The notes beneath the pieces were generated by a model that was given only the letters and a program-made list of their open reading frames with translations, was not told the DNA's origin and ran no database searches. From assembly GCA_024277195.1 (NCBI GenBank), contig JAJRVS010000259.1, positions 1 to 63,627 on the forward strand: DNA of 63,627 nucleotides, in the 5' to 3' direction. This document shows positions 9,548 through 18,565 of the stretch, piece by piece. Both the position numbers and the translations under genes were made by a program. Positions within the stretch are counted from its first letter, which is position 1. Each line of letters begins with the position of its first letter. This DNA comes from Verrucomicrobiota bacterium (lineage in GTDB: Bacteria > Verrucomicrobiota > Verrucomicrobiia > Verrucomicrobiales > DEV007).

Positions 9548-10183
9548 ATGAAAAAGAGTTTATTCCAACTGTGTGTAGCGGTTTTGTGTTTGTTTAGAGT
9601 AACGGGATTGGTTGCAGGAGATAAGCCGGCGGTGAAAAGAGATTCGGATGCAGCAAAAATGCGTGCTGGTATTGTGTTTGAAACGCTGGCGATTGATCCT
9701 GAGGTGTTCACCCGGGTGGAGGGAGGGAAAAAATCGGTGATGGTACCGGTTCACGAGTGGGATTATGGGGTGAAACTGTTCACTGCTGAGGAATGGAAAA
9801 AAAGGAACTATAAAAAAGGTGAATTCAGAGGCCTGGCGGAAGTGGTGGCGGATAAAGTTTTGCAAGAAGTGCAGCTCGAATTTATCCGAGATAGGCGTGA
9901 TGTCGTTCTTTATGCAGTGATTCGCAGTGAGGACCCGTTTTTATCGAGCATCCTGCTTTCTAAAAAATTCCTGCCAAAATTTAAAAAAAATATGGGAGAA
10001 ATCGTGAGGGTGGTCATTGTTGATCGTCACGAATTGTATGTTTTTCCCGATTCAGGGGGGAAATTGGACGAATATGGGCCGGTTTTGGCGCAGCGGTATA
10101 AAACGACCCGACAGCCGGTAAGCCTTGAGATATTCCAGGTGAGCGATAAAGGTTTAAAAATAATCGGGACATTAGGGCGATAA
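9548..10183 (+). CDS. Secreted protein of unknown function
   Basis: A 211-residue protein with an N-terminal signal peptide (MKKSLFQLCVAVLCLF, cleavage near LVAG, about residue 24). The mature part is Lys-rich, mixed alpha/beta, without Cys pairs or repeats that I recognise. It is monocistronic by spacing: 101 bp from ruvA on the opposite strand and 100 bp before the next plus-strand gene. No function can be assigned. Confidence 0.7.
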   Translation: MKKSLFQLCVAVLCLFRVTGLVAGDKPAVKRDSDAAKMRAGIVFETLAIDPEVFTRVEGGKKSVMVPVHEWDYGVKLFTAEEWKKRNYKKGEFRGLAEVVADKVLQEVQLEFIRDRRDVVLYAVIRSEDPFLSSILLSKKFLPKFKKNMGEIVRVVIVDRHELYVFPDSGGKLDEYGPVLAQRYKTTRQPVSLEIFQVSDKGLKIIGTLGR

Positions 10184-10283
10184 TTAATAATTTTCATAAA
10201 TTATATAAAAATTGTAAAAATTTCTCAGTGAGCTCTGGGAAAAGGGTGGCTTAGTTGGACGGAATGTGATACACTGCTGGTCT

Positions 10284-10607
10284 ATGGCTAATCCAAGAAG
10301 AACCAGATTTTCAAGACGTGTGCCCGATCATGTAACAAATGAACTTGTTGCCGTACTCTCCGACAAAGCTACCTTTGGCTTCAAAGACCTATTTATAGTG
10401 GTTTACGAAAACCTGAAAGCTAGAAATGCCGTCAGCGGTGGTGAAGAAATGCTTCGTTTGCGTGCTTACGAAAAATTACAGAACCTGGTAACCCGTGGTT
10501 TGGTCAGTAAAGAGGGCAAGCAATACACTGCGCTCGATAACATCAAAGACGCGATCACTGAGGCGGCTCCTAAACCCGAGCTTCCCAAAGAAGAAGCGGC
10601 TAAATAA
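10284..10607 (+). CDS. Small basic protein of unknown function, possibly winged-helix
   Basis: A 107-residue protein. The ATG at 10284 is chosen because residues from MANPRRTRFSRR give a compact basic start; an alternative start lies 18 nt upstream. It has a basic N-terminus, helices (VTNELVAVLSDK, MLRLRAYEKLQNLVTRG) and a short YTALDNI strand-like stretch. This is reminiscent of small helix-turn-helix or winged-helix folds, but the similarity is weak. The C-terminus is Glu/Lys/Pro-rich (PKPELPKEEAAK). It ends 87 nt before a strong terminator. Confidence 0.7.
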   Translation: MANPRRTRFSRRVPDHVTNELVAVLSDKATFGFKDLFIVVYENLKARNAVSGGEEMLRLRAYEKLQNLVTRGLVSKEGKQYTALDNIKDAITEAAPKPELPKEEAAK

Positions 10608-10694
10608 GGCCGATTGTTCTATTTTGCCTGAGGGTTTTGGGTGATATTTCTTTGAAATATTCATCTGGACGAACTCCGGAATCGAATTAAACTC

Positions 10695-10740
10695 ATCGCT
10701 GTGCGGACTTGAATAAAGTCGGCACAGCGATTTTTCGTTT
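10695..10740 (+). terminator. Intrinsic terminator
   Basis: The stem is ATCGCTGTGC (10695-10704) pairing with GCACAGCGAT (10722-10731), with an inner GACTT/AAGTC stem separated by one mismatch, followed by TTTTCGTTTT. It closes the small basic protein gene before nuoA. Confidence 0.88.
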
Positions 10741-10798
10741 TAGTCTACAGACTTGGCTCTGTGGGCGTATTTAGATTCACCATCAGTTACAGATCATT

Positions 10799-11182
10799 AT
10801 GACAGATAATTACGAAGCCGTTTTATTGCAGTTCTTGCTGGCAGCGGGATTTGCCGGAGTGACCTTGTTGATTTCCGTCTTGCTCGGTCAGCGGGCGAAA
10901 AGAAACAAACTGAAGGACAGTGCTTACGAGTGCGGCATGTTGCCGGTGGGCGATGGTCAGTCGCGTTTCAGTGTGAAATTTTACCTGGTGGCGATGTTGT
11001 TTGTATTATTTGACATCGAAGTGGTGTTTTTCTACCCTTGGGCGGTGGTTTTCAGGGATTTACTGGAAGAGACCGAGACCAAAATGTTTTGCTGGAGCAT
11101 GGCGAGTTTTGCCGGCATTCTATTTGTTGCTTATCTATACGCGCTTAAAAAAGGCGCGCTCGATTGGAAGCCCCGCCATTGA
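10799..11182 (+). CDS. nuoA: NADH-quinone oxidoreductase subunit A, isolated
   Basis: A 127-residue membrane protein of typical NuoA length with three predicted transmembrane helices (about 8-28, 62-82 and 94-115). Family-typical blocks include KDSAYECGMLPVG with the conserved Cys, RFSVKFYLVAMLFVLFDIE and the following VVFFYPWAV. NuoA is part of the membrane arm of complex I near the quinone site. The next plus-strand gene is a Dabb protein rather than nuoB, so nuoA is separated from any nuo operon here. A strong terminator lies upstream, so it is probably transcribed from its own promoter. Confidence 0.93.
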   Translation: MTDNYEAVLLQFLLAAGFAGVTLLISVLLGQRAKRNKLKDSAYECGMLPVGDGQSRFSVKFYLVAMLFVLFDIEVVFFYPWAVVFRDLLEETETKMFCWSMASFAGILFVAYLYALKKGALDWKPRH

Positions 11183-11262
11183 CATTTGACTCGGGAAACC
11201 GTCAGTATAGGAGATTGTAAGGATGGTTGCTGGCGAGCGACTGTTGTAATAACTTTCCTCCC

Positions 11263-11580
11263 GTGGTTCATTTTATAGCACTCTACAAATTGAAAGCCGA
11301 TCTGCCGGAAGGCCGAGCGGAGCAGATGATACGCCGTAGTCGCAGTCAGTTGTTAAAGATTCAAGAGGTGCTGAATGTGAGATCGGGGGTGCGTATTCAC
11401 GAGGAGTGTGAATGGCCTTTTTTTCTAGCGATTGATTTTGAGAACCTCGACAAGCTGGAGATGTTTCGTGAGGATCCGGTTTTGCTGAAGTTCGCTCAGG
11501 AGGTGATCCAGCCAAATACCAGTGACTGCATGGAATGTGTCTATGAGATGGAGCCGGGCAAGGACGTCAAATACTCCTGA
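11263..11580 (+). CDS. Dabb family (stress-responsive alpha/beta barrel) protein
   Basis: About 105 residues if translation starts at the GTG at 11263, which gives the family-typical opening MVHFIALYKLK; an upstream TTG at 11227 would add 12 residues of poor similarity. The dimeric ferredoxin-like Dabb fold is suggested by the alternating strands VVHFIALYKL and FFLAIDFENLDKLEMF plus the C-terminal VIQPNTSDCMECVYEM. Functions vary and none is predicted here. It runs convergently into the aminotransferase gene, overlapping its 3' end by 40 bp. Confidence 0.72.
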   Translation: MVHFIALYKLKADLPEGRAEQMIRRSRSQLLKIQEVLNVRSGVRIHEECEWPFFLAIDFENLDKLEMFREDPVLLKFAQEVIQPNTSDCMECVYEMEPGKDVKYS

Positions 11581-12899
11581 AGGCAGTCGGCGAAGTAGCG
11601 CAGTTCGTCTTCGTTGATGTTGAAAGGAGGCACGAGAGAGAGCACGTTGCCTGCGGGCGAGGCTGAGAGGGTGATGAGGCCCTTTTTTAGTGAATGAACC
11701 ACAAAGCCGGAGGTCGCGGCGCGGTCGGGTTGGCCGTTGGGGGTGAGGATTTCCACTCCTAATAATAAACCGCGCCCGAGGATTCGACCGCGTGAGGGCA
11801 GGTCGATTTTCTCGAGCAGCTTGGTGAACAGGGAGCCGCGTTGTTGCACGTGTTTTGCCAGATCGGACTTGCTGTGCAGGTCGAGCGCAGCCAGGGCCAT
11901 GGCACAAGCGGGGGGGTTGCCGAGGTGGGTGGTGGTGTGAATGGCTTCACCGTCAGAGGGGGGCCAGGCACGATCCATCAGTTCGGCGGTTCCGACACAG
12001 GCGGAGAGAGGTAGTCCGGAGGCGAGGCTTTTGCCAAGACAGATCAAGTCCGGGACGGTTTGGTTGGCTTCGCAGGCAAACAGGCTGCCGCAGCGGTTGA
12101 GGCCGGTGAGGATTTCATCTGCGATCAATAAGCTGCCGGTATCGTCGCAGATTTGTCGTAATAGGGGAAGGAAGCCCGGGGGTGGAACGACTTTGCCCCC
12201 ACGGCCTTGGATCGGTTCTACCAGGATGGCTCCGATGGGGTTCTGCTCGATTTTTTTGCGCAGTGCTGTTTCCAGGGTTGTTAATTGTTCGAGGCAGTCA
12301 GGGTTGCAGGGGAGTTTTTGTTCGCAAAAGCATTGAGGAAAGGGCAGGGGATGACCGAAATCGGAGAGCTGGGCGACAAAGGGGGCGCTGAAACGGTGCA
12401 TGGCGCCGGCGGCGAGGGTTCCGTAACCTAGGCCGTGGTAGGCATTTTCAAACGTGATCACGCTGGGTTTTCCGCTAGCGAGCAGGCTGGTTTTGAGGGC
12501 GGCTTCGATGGATTCAAAGCCGGTATTGCCGAGGATGACTTTAGCGGGGCCTTGCCCCCAGCGTTCAAAGGTGATTTGGCTGATTTTTTCACAAAGCCGG
12601 ACTTTGAGCTCGGTGGGATGGACGTCGCCCATGCCGTGAATCAACTGGTCAGCTTGGTTTTTCAGGGCGGAAAGCACGGTGGGGGGGGAATGGCCAAGGC
12701 CACTGACGCCAAATGCGCTGGTGAAGTCGAGCAGGCGGTTGCCATCGACGTCCCAGACATTAGTGCCGCTGGCACGCTGCCAGAAGACTGGGAATTCCGA
12801 GTTCATGAAGGTCACGTTGCGGCATTCGTGTTGCGACAGTCTCGCGGCGAGGTCGAGGGACCTGGGGCCGGGGATGGCAGTCTGGATGTCGGGCAGCAT
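11541..12899 (-). CDS. Class III PLP-dependent aminotransferase
   Basis: A 452-residue fold-type I aminotransferase of the acetylornithine/GABA/diaminopelargonate class. Visible motifs are WDVDGNRLLDFTSAFGVSGLGH at the N-terminus, NTGFESIEAALK (phosphate binding), ENAYHGLGYG, the DEILTGLNRCG block and the PLP lysine in CLGKSLASGLPLSA (Lys290). An insert with four cysteines lies at about 190-202 (QCFCEQKLPCNPDC). No biosynthetic neighbours are present, so the amino donor and acceptor are unknown. It overlaps the Dabb gene at its 3' end. Confidence 0.85.
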   Translation of the reverse strand: MLPDIQTAIPGPRSLDLAARLSQHECRNVTFMNSEFPVFWQRASGTNVWDVDGNRLLDFTSAFGVSGLGHSPPTVLSALKNQADQLIHGMGDVHPTELKVRLCEKISQITFERWGQGPAKVILGNTGFESIEAALKTSLLASGKPSVITFENAYHGLGYGTLAAGAMHRFSAPFVAQLSDFGHPLPFPQCFCEQKLPCNPDCLEQLTTLETALRKKIEQNPIGAILVEPIQGRGGKVVPPPGFLPLLRQICDDTGSLLIADEILTGLNRCGSLFACEANQTVPDLICLGKSLASGLPLSACVGTAELMDRAWPPSDGEAIHTTTHLGNPPACAMALAALDLHSKSDLAKHVQQRGSLFTKLLEKIDLPSRGRILGRGLLLGVEILTPNGQPDRAATSGFVVHSLKKGLITLSASPAGNVLSLVPPFNINEDELRYFADCLQEYLTSLPGSIS

Positions 12900-13121
12900 G
12901 ATCGGTGGTGATGTCGGGAAAGGCGGAAACTAGCTCTATCGCGGTCGATCAGATCAGGCAAGCAAGAATCGTTTTACATGATCGGGCATTTTTGATAAGC
13001 TGAATGAAATAGGGATTCACAATGGCGGACTGAGGGGGCTTTAAGCGCCTTCGCAAATGGGCTGGCAGCGATTGTTGATCTGAGTGGTGAAGTTGGATTA
13101 ATATTGGGAAAAGGAGAAATT

Positions 13122-13766
13122 ATGAGAAAAATATCAAAATGGTCGAAAATAAAAAGCCTCGCAGCAGGCATGATGATGGCGGTGGTCATGGGATCGGTCG
13201 CGGTCGCGGGATCGGGCAATTTACAGAAAGTTTTTAATGATGCCAAGGCGGATTATGATGCGGGAGAGTTTGAAAAGGCAGCGATCGGGTTCCGTAAGGT
13301 GCTGAAATACCAGCCGAGTTATGTGTATGCGCGCAAGTATCTGCCCCAGACGGAGGCGATGCTCAAAAAGGGTAAAACCGTGGTCACGCTGGAAACTAAG
13401 TTGGCTAAGTTGCAGGTGCCGAATGTGAATTTTGATAACGCTAGCTTGGGCACCGTGTTGACTTATCTGTCTCAAAGGTCGGAGGAAATTTCCGGGGGCA
13501 AGGTGATTGCGAACTTTATTTATAAGGGGCCGCGGGAGGACAAGGACTCAAAAATGGTGACCTTGAAACTGGGCAGTGTGCCGATGACGGAAGTCATTCG
13601 TTATGTCGGGCAGTTGACTGGAACTAAGTTTAAATATGAGGAATACGCCGTGGTGGGAGTGCCTGCAGTTGATGTCGCTAGAGCCGAGGTGAAGTTGGAG
13701 CAAGGGGCAGCGGCTTCTAACAAACCTAAATTCGATGACAAACCCAAAGATCCCTTTGCTAAATAG
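13122..13766 (+). CDS. Secreted protein with TPR-like and secretin-N-like regions
   Basis: A 214-residue protein. The start at 13122 is fixed by an AAGGAG ribosome-binding site at 13111-13116, rather than the earlier in-frame codon at 13104. A signal peptide (about 1-29, ending GSVAVAG) is followed by a TPR-like pair of helices (FNDAKADYDAGEFEKAAIGFRKVLKY). The region from VPNVNFDNASLGTVLTYLSQ to AVVGVP resembles the short N-terminal domain of secretins and TonB-dependent receptors. It has no secretin pore domain and no pilus or secretion neighbours. An envelope role is likely, the specific function unknown. Confidence 0.75.
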   Translation: MRKISKWSKIKSLAAGMMMAVVMGSVAVAGSGNLQKVFNDAKADYDAGEFEKAAIGFRKVLKYQPSYVYARKYLPQTEAMLKKGKTVVTLETKLAKLQVPNVNFDNASLGTVLTYLSQRSEEISGGKVIANFIYKGPREDKDSKMVTLKLGSVPMTEVIRYVGQLTGTKFKYEEYAVVGVPAVDVARAEVKLEQGAAASNKPKFDDKPKDPFAK

Positions 13767-13894
13767 CGGAAGCTCATAGGGCAAAATTTCATATTTGTCC
13801 GTGGGTCTGCCGTTGCTCTTAAATAATATAGTTGGAGTGAGGTTGAATCAGGCATGACAGGATTGGAATTCTATCCTACGGACTCTAAAAATCA

Positions 13895-14554
13895 GTGAAG
13901 CCAAAAATTGCTCTGATCACTGGAGGCGGGGGAGATCTCGCTTTGGAGTTGCGAAGTCAACTACTGGCGGCGGGCTATGAGGTGCTTGCGCCCACCCGTG
14001 TGGAACTGGACGTGAGCGATGCGGCTGCGGTGGACTTGTTTGTGAAAGGGCATGCGCGCATTGATTTGTTGATCAATAATGCAGCAGTGACGGAGGATCG
14101 GACCATTTCGCGAATGAGCGAAGCTGAATGGGATCATGTGCTGGATGTGAATGCCAAAGGGGCATTCCTCTGTGCCAGAAGTGTTTTGCGCAAGATGCTA
14201 CGTCAGCGATGCGGGCATATTATCAATATAAGCTCGTATGCTGCACTACGGCCTCCTGTCGGACAGGCAAATTATGCGTCGGCAAAGGCTGCTTTGATCG
14301 CCTTGACCCAGAGTCTGGCAGCGGAGGCGGGAGGGCGGAGCGTCCGGGTGAATTGTGTATTGCCGGGGTTTCTGGAGACTAAAATGACGAAGCGGGTGAG
14401 TGATAGTGTGCGTGAGCGAGCGAAGCAGGCTCATGTATTGGGGCGTTTTAACCGTGTTTGCGATGCGGCGCGGTTTATAGTGTTCTTGGACACTATGGAG
14501 GCGGTATCAGGTCAGGTGTTCCAACTGGACAGCCGTCTGCGTCCATGGTGTTGA
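13895..14554 (+). CDS. SDR family oxidoreductase (FabG-like)
   Basis: A 219-residue short-chain dehydrogenase. It starts at a GTG at 13895 and shows ALITGGGGDLALEL (cofactor motif with a shorter Gly pattern than usual), DLLINNAAV, the catalytic Ser (NISSYAA), YxxxK (YASAKAA) and the C-terminal GQVFQLDS. It is slightly shorter than most FabG proteins (about 245). The neighbours (rplU downstream) give no substrate hint. Confidence 0.83.
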   Translation: MKPKIALITGGGGDLALELRSQLLAAGYEVLAPTRVELDVSDAAAVDLFVKGHARIDLLINNAAVTEDRTISRMSEAEWDHVLDVNAKGAFLCARSVLRKMLRQRCGHIINISSYAALRPPVGQANYASAKAALIALTQSLAAEAGGRSVRVNCVLPGFLETKMTKRVSDSVRERAKQAHVLGRFNRVCDAARFIVFLDTMEAVSGQVFQLDSRLRPWC

Positions 14555-14661
14555 GCGGGTAAAAAGTCGGTAAAAATAATAATTTTCCGTGATGGAAAAT
14601 ATCGCTTGCCGAATAAGCCAAGGTGTGGAAACTTTGCGCCCCTCTCAACCGAGGCTAAGCG

Positions 14662-14976
14662 ATGGCATACGCAATTTTTAAAACAGGTGGTAAACAATAC
14701 AGGGTCTCCGAAGGCGACAGCATAGATGTGGAAAACATCGACGCTGAAGTCGGCGCTAATACTTCTTTTTCTGAGGTATTGATGCTCAATGACGGAACCA
14801 GCACAACCGTGGGTGAACCTTTTATCAATGGAGCAACGGTCGAAGCCGAAGTGGTCGATCAGCATCGTGATAAAAAAGTGATCGCCTTCAAATTCAAACG
14901 ACGTAAAGGTTTTCACAAAACCAAAGGTCACCGCAGGCATCTGACACGTTGGCAGATCAAGAAGATCTCGGCATAA
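14662..14976 (+). CDS. rplU: Ribosomal protein L21
   Basis: A 104-residue L21 of normal length with the hallmark opening MAYAIFKTGGKQYRVSEGD and the C-terminal KRRKGFHKTKGHRRHLT rRNA-binding block. It forms the standard rplU-rpmA pair, with rpmA 67 nt downstream. The upstream 107 nt hold no hairpin that I can confirm as an L21 leader. Confidence 0.98.
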   Translation: MAYAIFKTGGKQYRVSEGDSIDVENIDAEVGANTSFSEVLMLNDGTSTTVGEPFINGATVEAEVVDQHRDKKVIAFKFKRRKGFHKTKGHRRHLTRWQIKKISA

Positions 14977-15043
14977 AACGCTTCAAATTTCAGGCGGGTT
15001 GCAAAACTTTAGCGCTGAACGCAAATCTTAACTATTTTTAGCA

Positions 15044-15295
15044 ATGGCTCATAAAAAAGGACAGGGAAGTATTAAAAACGGTCGCGACAGTAACGCGAAG
15101 CGCCGTGGGGTGAAAAAATTCGGCAGCGAAAAAGTGATCGCCGGCAACATCATCATTCGTCAATGTGGCACCAAATGGCAGCCCGGTGTGAATGTGGGTC
15201 TGGGAAAAGATTATACGATTTTTTCACTAGTGGACGGAGTGGTTCGTTTTGACCGCAACGGTCGACGGGTGAACGTTGATGCGGTGGAAGCGTAA
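15044..15295 (+). CDS. rpmA: Ribosomal protein L27
   Basis: An 83-residue L27 with the usual N-terminus [20 protein letters not shown] and no N-terminal extension of the Firmicutes type. It is co-directional with rplU and closed by a strong terminator 37 nt downstream. Confidence 0.98.
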   Translation: MAHKKGQGSIKNGRDSNAKRRGVKKFGSEKVIAGNIIIRQCGTKWQPGVNVGLGKDYTIFSLVDGVVRFDRNGRRVNVDAVEA

Positions 15296-15332
15296 GTTTT
15301 TATCTCTATGGTCTTTTGACCGCAAAGATTTA

Positions 15333-15359
15333 CAGCAGGCTTTAGCCTGCTGTTTTTTT
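15333..15359 (+). terminator. Intrinsic terminator of rplU-rpmA
   Basis: A perfect 8-bp stem, CAGCAGGC (15333-15340) with GCCTGCTG (15345-15352) around a TTTA loop, followed directly by seven T residues. Confidence 0.93.
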
Positions 15360-15439
15360 GCGCCTTGGGAATAAGGCTGATAAAATTTATTCTAGTATTC
15401 TAGCTTTGCGAAATCGTTGAGCCTGTGAAAGTGTGACTG

Positions 15440-15892
15440 ATGTTTAATGTTGTTTTGATTGAACCGGAGATCCCGCCGAATACCGGTAATATCGGTCGTT
15501 TGTGTATGGCTGCGGGCGCACGGTTGCACTTGGTGGGGCCGCTCGGATTTTCTCTCGACGACCGTTCACTGAAACGTGCGGGGTTGGATTATTGGCCTGA
15601 ACTCGATTTATCCCAGTGGCAATGTTTTGAAGAGCTGCAAACTGCTGCGGATGATTCAGCGGCTTTTTATTTCTTAACAACTAAGTCGGATAAGGCTTAC
15701 TGGGAGGTGGATTTTAACGATAACGATTATATTGTTTTTGGCCCTGAAACCCGGGGGCTGCCGCAGTCTTTATTGGAGGAAAATGAATCCAATGCATTAA
15801 CGATTCCGCAAAAAAAAGGCCGCAGTTTGAATTTGGCCACTTCAGTTGGCATTGTTCTTTACGAGTCCGTTAGGCAGCTGAGCAGCTCATAA
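15440..15892 (+). CDS. trmL: tRNA (cytidine(34)-2'-O)-methyltransferase TrmL
   Basis: A 150-residue SPOUT methyltransferase of usual TrmL length. Motifs are the opening MFNVVLIEPEIPPNTGNIGR, LVGPLGFSLDDRSLKRAGLDYW, VFGPETRGLP and the knot region IPQKKGRSLNLATSVGIVLYE. It methylates the wobble ribose of some tRNA-Leu species. It stands alone, with a weaker terminator 55 nt after its stop. Confidence 0.93.
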   Translation: MFNVVLIEPEIPPNTGNIGRLCMAAGARLHLVGPLGFSLDDRSLKRAGLDYWPELDLSQWQCFEELQTAADDSAAFYFLTTKSDKAYWEVDFNDNDYIVFGPETRGLPQSLLEENESNALTIPQKKGRSLNLATSVGIVLYESVRQLSSS

Positions 15893-15946
15893 TAATCCGA
15901 TTTGGGCATTAGGTGCTTGAGTCGTATTTAGTTAAGAATGATTTTT

Positions 15947-15970
15947 ACACTTGCCAAGTGTGATTTTTTT
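15947..15970 (+). terminator. Probable intrinsic terminator after trmL
   Basis: A short 6-bp stem, ACACTT (15947-15952) with AAGTGT (15956-15961), around a GCC loop and followed by GA then seven T residues. It is weaker than the rpmA terminator. Confidence 0.6.
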
Positions 15971-16284
15971 CTGTAACAACGATTTCTATAGACCGCACTA
16001 TTATTCTGACAAAATCAAAAACAAATACAGAGAAGTTAATTCTCAGGAAAAATCCTAGTTCACAGGTTAATGTTTCTGGGCGATATAGCGGCGACGGGTG
16101 TGTTGGAGGCGGCAGGGGAGATTCTCAAATTGTGATTGGATCCGCCATGGCTAACGGTGATCTGGTGACGGGTGTTTCACATGTTGTGAGCATGGGTGGA
16201 ATGATGAAATTTTAGTGTGGAAAGATATATAGAATTTAACTGATCCCCAACAACAATGCCCTTTGTGGCGAAAACAAAGCAACT
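15971..16284. other. Intergenic region with two short orphan reading frames
   Basis: About 310 bp without a convincing gene. Two consecutive short frames begin with ATG at 16070 (21 codons, MFLGDIAATGVLEAAGEI) and at 16147 (22 codons, MANGDLVTGVSHVVSMGG). Their composition is more protein-like than the flanking AT-rich sequence, so they may be scraps of a decayed gene; I cannot name it. The promoter of the histone-like gene must lie in the last part. Confidence 0.3.
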
Positions 16285-16677
<393 letters not shown>

Positions 16678-16700
16678 ATCGAATTAATTAACTCGATTAT

Positions 16701-16739
16701 AACCCGGAACTGACGAAGGAGTCGGTTCCGGGTTTTTTT
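16701..16739 (+). terminator. Intrinsic terminator of the histone-like gene
   Basis: A long stem, AACCCGGAACTGAC (16701-16714) pairing with GTCGGTTCCGGGTT (16721-16734), with one T-G wobble pair, ending in a T-run to 16739. Confidence 0.93.
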
Positions 16740-16823
16740 GTCAGTTGATATAATTTACGCGAGTATTCTCGGGACACTTGTTTTAACCCTACTTAAAAAA
16801 TTCAAAAGCTACTGAACTAATGA

Positions 16824-18191
16824 TCAATCCTTGAATTGAGCTACCAGATTAGTGATGGTCTCTTTGGCGTCTCCGTAGATCATGCGGGTGTTTTCGCGGA
16901 AGAACAGGGTATTAACCAGTCCGGAAAACCCAGCACCTTGACCACGTTTGAGGGCAAATACGGTGCGGGCTTCGTAAACTTTGATGATGGGCATGCCGTA
17001 GATCGGGCTTGATTCGTCTTCGACCGCTGCGGGGTTGACCACGTCGTTGGCACCGATGACGATGGCGACATCGACGGTGTTGATGATGGGGTTGATGTCG
17101 TCCATCTCAGCTAATTGTTCGTAGGGAACGTCAGCCTCGGCGAGTAGTACATTCATGTGTCCGGGCATACGTCCGGCCACTGGGTGAATGGCAAAACGAA
17201 CTTCCGCGCCGTTGTTTTCCAAAATTTGCGCCAGCTCTTTCACAGCGTGCTGGGCTTGGGCGACGGCCATTCCGTATCCGGGGACAAAAACAACGCTCTG
17301 TGCGGCTTCGAGCACGTAATAAGCATCTTCTACCGTGGCCGCCTTCATTTCGCCTTCAACTACTTTGCCGGACTTTCCAGTGGCGGCTCCGAAACTGCCG
17401 AAGAGCACGTTGCCCAGGGTGCGGTTCATTGCTTTGCACATGATAATGCTGAGGATCAATCCGCTGGCACCGACCAAACAGCCGGCGACGATGAGCACGT
17501 TATTGAAGATCACAAAACCAGCAGCGGATGCGGCCAGTCCGGAAAAACTGTTGAGGATGGCGATGACCACCGGCATGTCGCCACCTCCAATGGGGATGAC
17601 GGCGAGGATGCCGAGCAGCAGGGATAAGCCGATCAGCGCATACAGCGCCCAAGCTGAGTGGGTGGTGACAAATACCACGCCCAAAGCAACGATGGCGAGG
17701 GCTATCAGGGCGTTGACGGCTTTTTGGCCACTGAAGTTGATGGCGTTGCCGCCCATTTTACCAGAGAGCTTGAGGTAGGCAATCAGGCTGCCGGTGAAGG
17801 TGATGCCACCAATCAGGATGGTCACCACCACGGCGGCTCCTTTTTCAACACCCATGTCGCTGTTGTCCGTGTGAGCGGCGAATTCCGCCCAGCCGACCAG
17901 CAGTGACGCCAGTCCTCCGAAACCATTGAAAAGTGCGACCAGTTCCGGCATGCCGGTCATTTGCACGCGTTTGGCGGTGAAAGCGCCAATGATGGAGCCG
18001 AGGGCCAGACCTGCGATGATCCATTCGAAGGCGAGGCCTTTGGTGAGCAAAACCGCCACCACGGCGATCAACATGCCGAGCGAGGAAATTTGGTTGCCGC
18101 GTCGAGCGGTGCTGGCAGAGCCGAGCATTTTGATCCCATAAATAAATAGGATCGATGCGATGATGTAAGCAAAATTAATGTAAGGTTCCAT
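16824..18191 (-). CDS. pntB: NAD(P) transhydrogenase beta subunit
   Basis: A 455-residue PntB. About nine transmembrane helices make up the N-terminal two-thirds (domain II), then the NADP(H)-binding domain III with VEDAYYVLEAAQSVVFVPGYGMAVAQAQ, HPVAGRMPGHMNVLLAEADVPY and VDVAIVIGANDVVNPAA. Together with PntAa and PntAb it couples inward proton flow to hydride transfer from NADH to NADP+, supplying NADPH. It is last in the pntAa-pntAb-pntB operon, 43 nt after pntAb. Confidence 0.96.
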   Translation of the reverse strand: MEPYINFAYIIASILFIYGIKMLGSASTARRGNQISSLGMLIAVVAVLLTKGLAFEWIIAGLALGSIIGAFTAKRVQMTGMPELVALFNGFGGLASLLVGWAEFAAHTDNSDMGVEKGAAVVVTILIGGITFTGSLIAYLKLSGKMGGNAINFSGQKAVNALIALAIVALGVVFVTTHSAWALYALIGLSLLLGILAVIPIGGGDMPVVIAILNSFSGLAASAAGFVIFNNVLIVAGCLVGASGLILSIIMCKAMNRTLGNVLFGSFGAATGKSGKVVEGEMKAATVEDAYYVLEAAQSVVFVPGYGMAVAQAQHAVKELAQILENNGAEVRFAIHPVAGRMPGHMNVLLAEADVPYEQLAEMDDINPIINTVDVAIVIGANDVVNPAAVEDESSPIYGMPIIKVYEARTVFALKRGQGAGFSGLVNTLFFRENTRMIYGDAKETITNLVAQFKD

Positions 18192-18234
18192 CTTGTGTCA
18201 GGTCAGTCGGTAAAAAAACAGAGGCAATAAAAAA

Positions 18235-18525
18235 TTATTTATTGTCTTTTTTGGAGTGAAACATGGCGAGCATACGGTCGGTGACCATGTAGCCGCCTAC
18301 AACATTGATTGTAGCCAATACCAAGGCGATGAAGCCGAGGATGACACCCATTTTCCCGTCGGGGTCAGTTGCTCCGGAGGCAATGATCGCACCTACAATG
18401 GTGATGCCCGAGATGGCATTAGAGCCTGACATCAGCGGGGTGTGTAGCTGTGAGGGGACTTTCTGGATCAGTTCGAAGCCGAGGAAGGCGGCGAGCACAA
18501 AGATAAAGAGGAGGAGCATTAACAT
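18235..18525 (-). CDS. pntAb: NAD(P) transhydrogenase alpha subunit, membrane part
   Basis: A 96-residue membrane protein with about three transmembrane helices. It carries the family blocks VPSQLHTPLMSGSNAISG and VVGGYMVTDRMLAMF. In Verrucomicrobiota, as in Rhodospirillum, PntA is split into a soluble PntAa and this membrane PntAb. It lies between pntAa and pntB, 40 nt downstream of pntAa. Confidence 0.93.
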   Translation of the reverse strand: MLMLLLFIFVLAAFLGFELIQKVPSQLHTPLMSGSNAISGITIVGAIIASGATDPDGKMGVILGFIALVLATINVVGGYMVTDRMLAMFHSKKDNK

Positions 18526-18565
18526 GATGAGAAGATGTCAGGAATTAAAATGATGCGGTAAGCTG

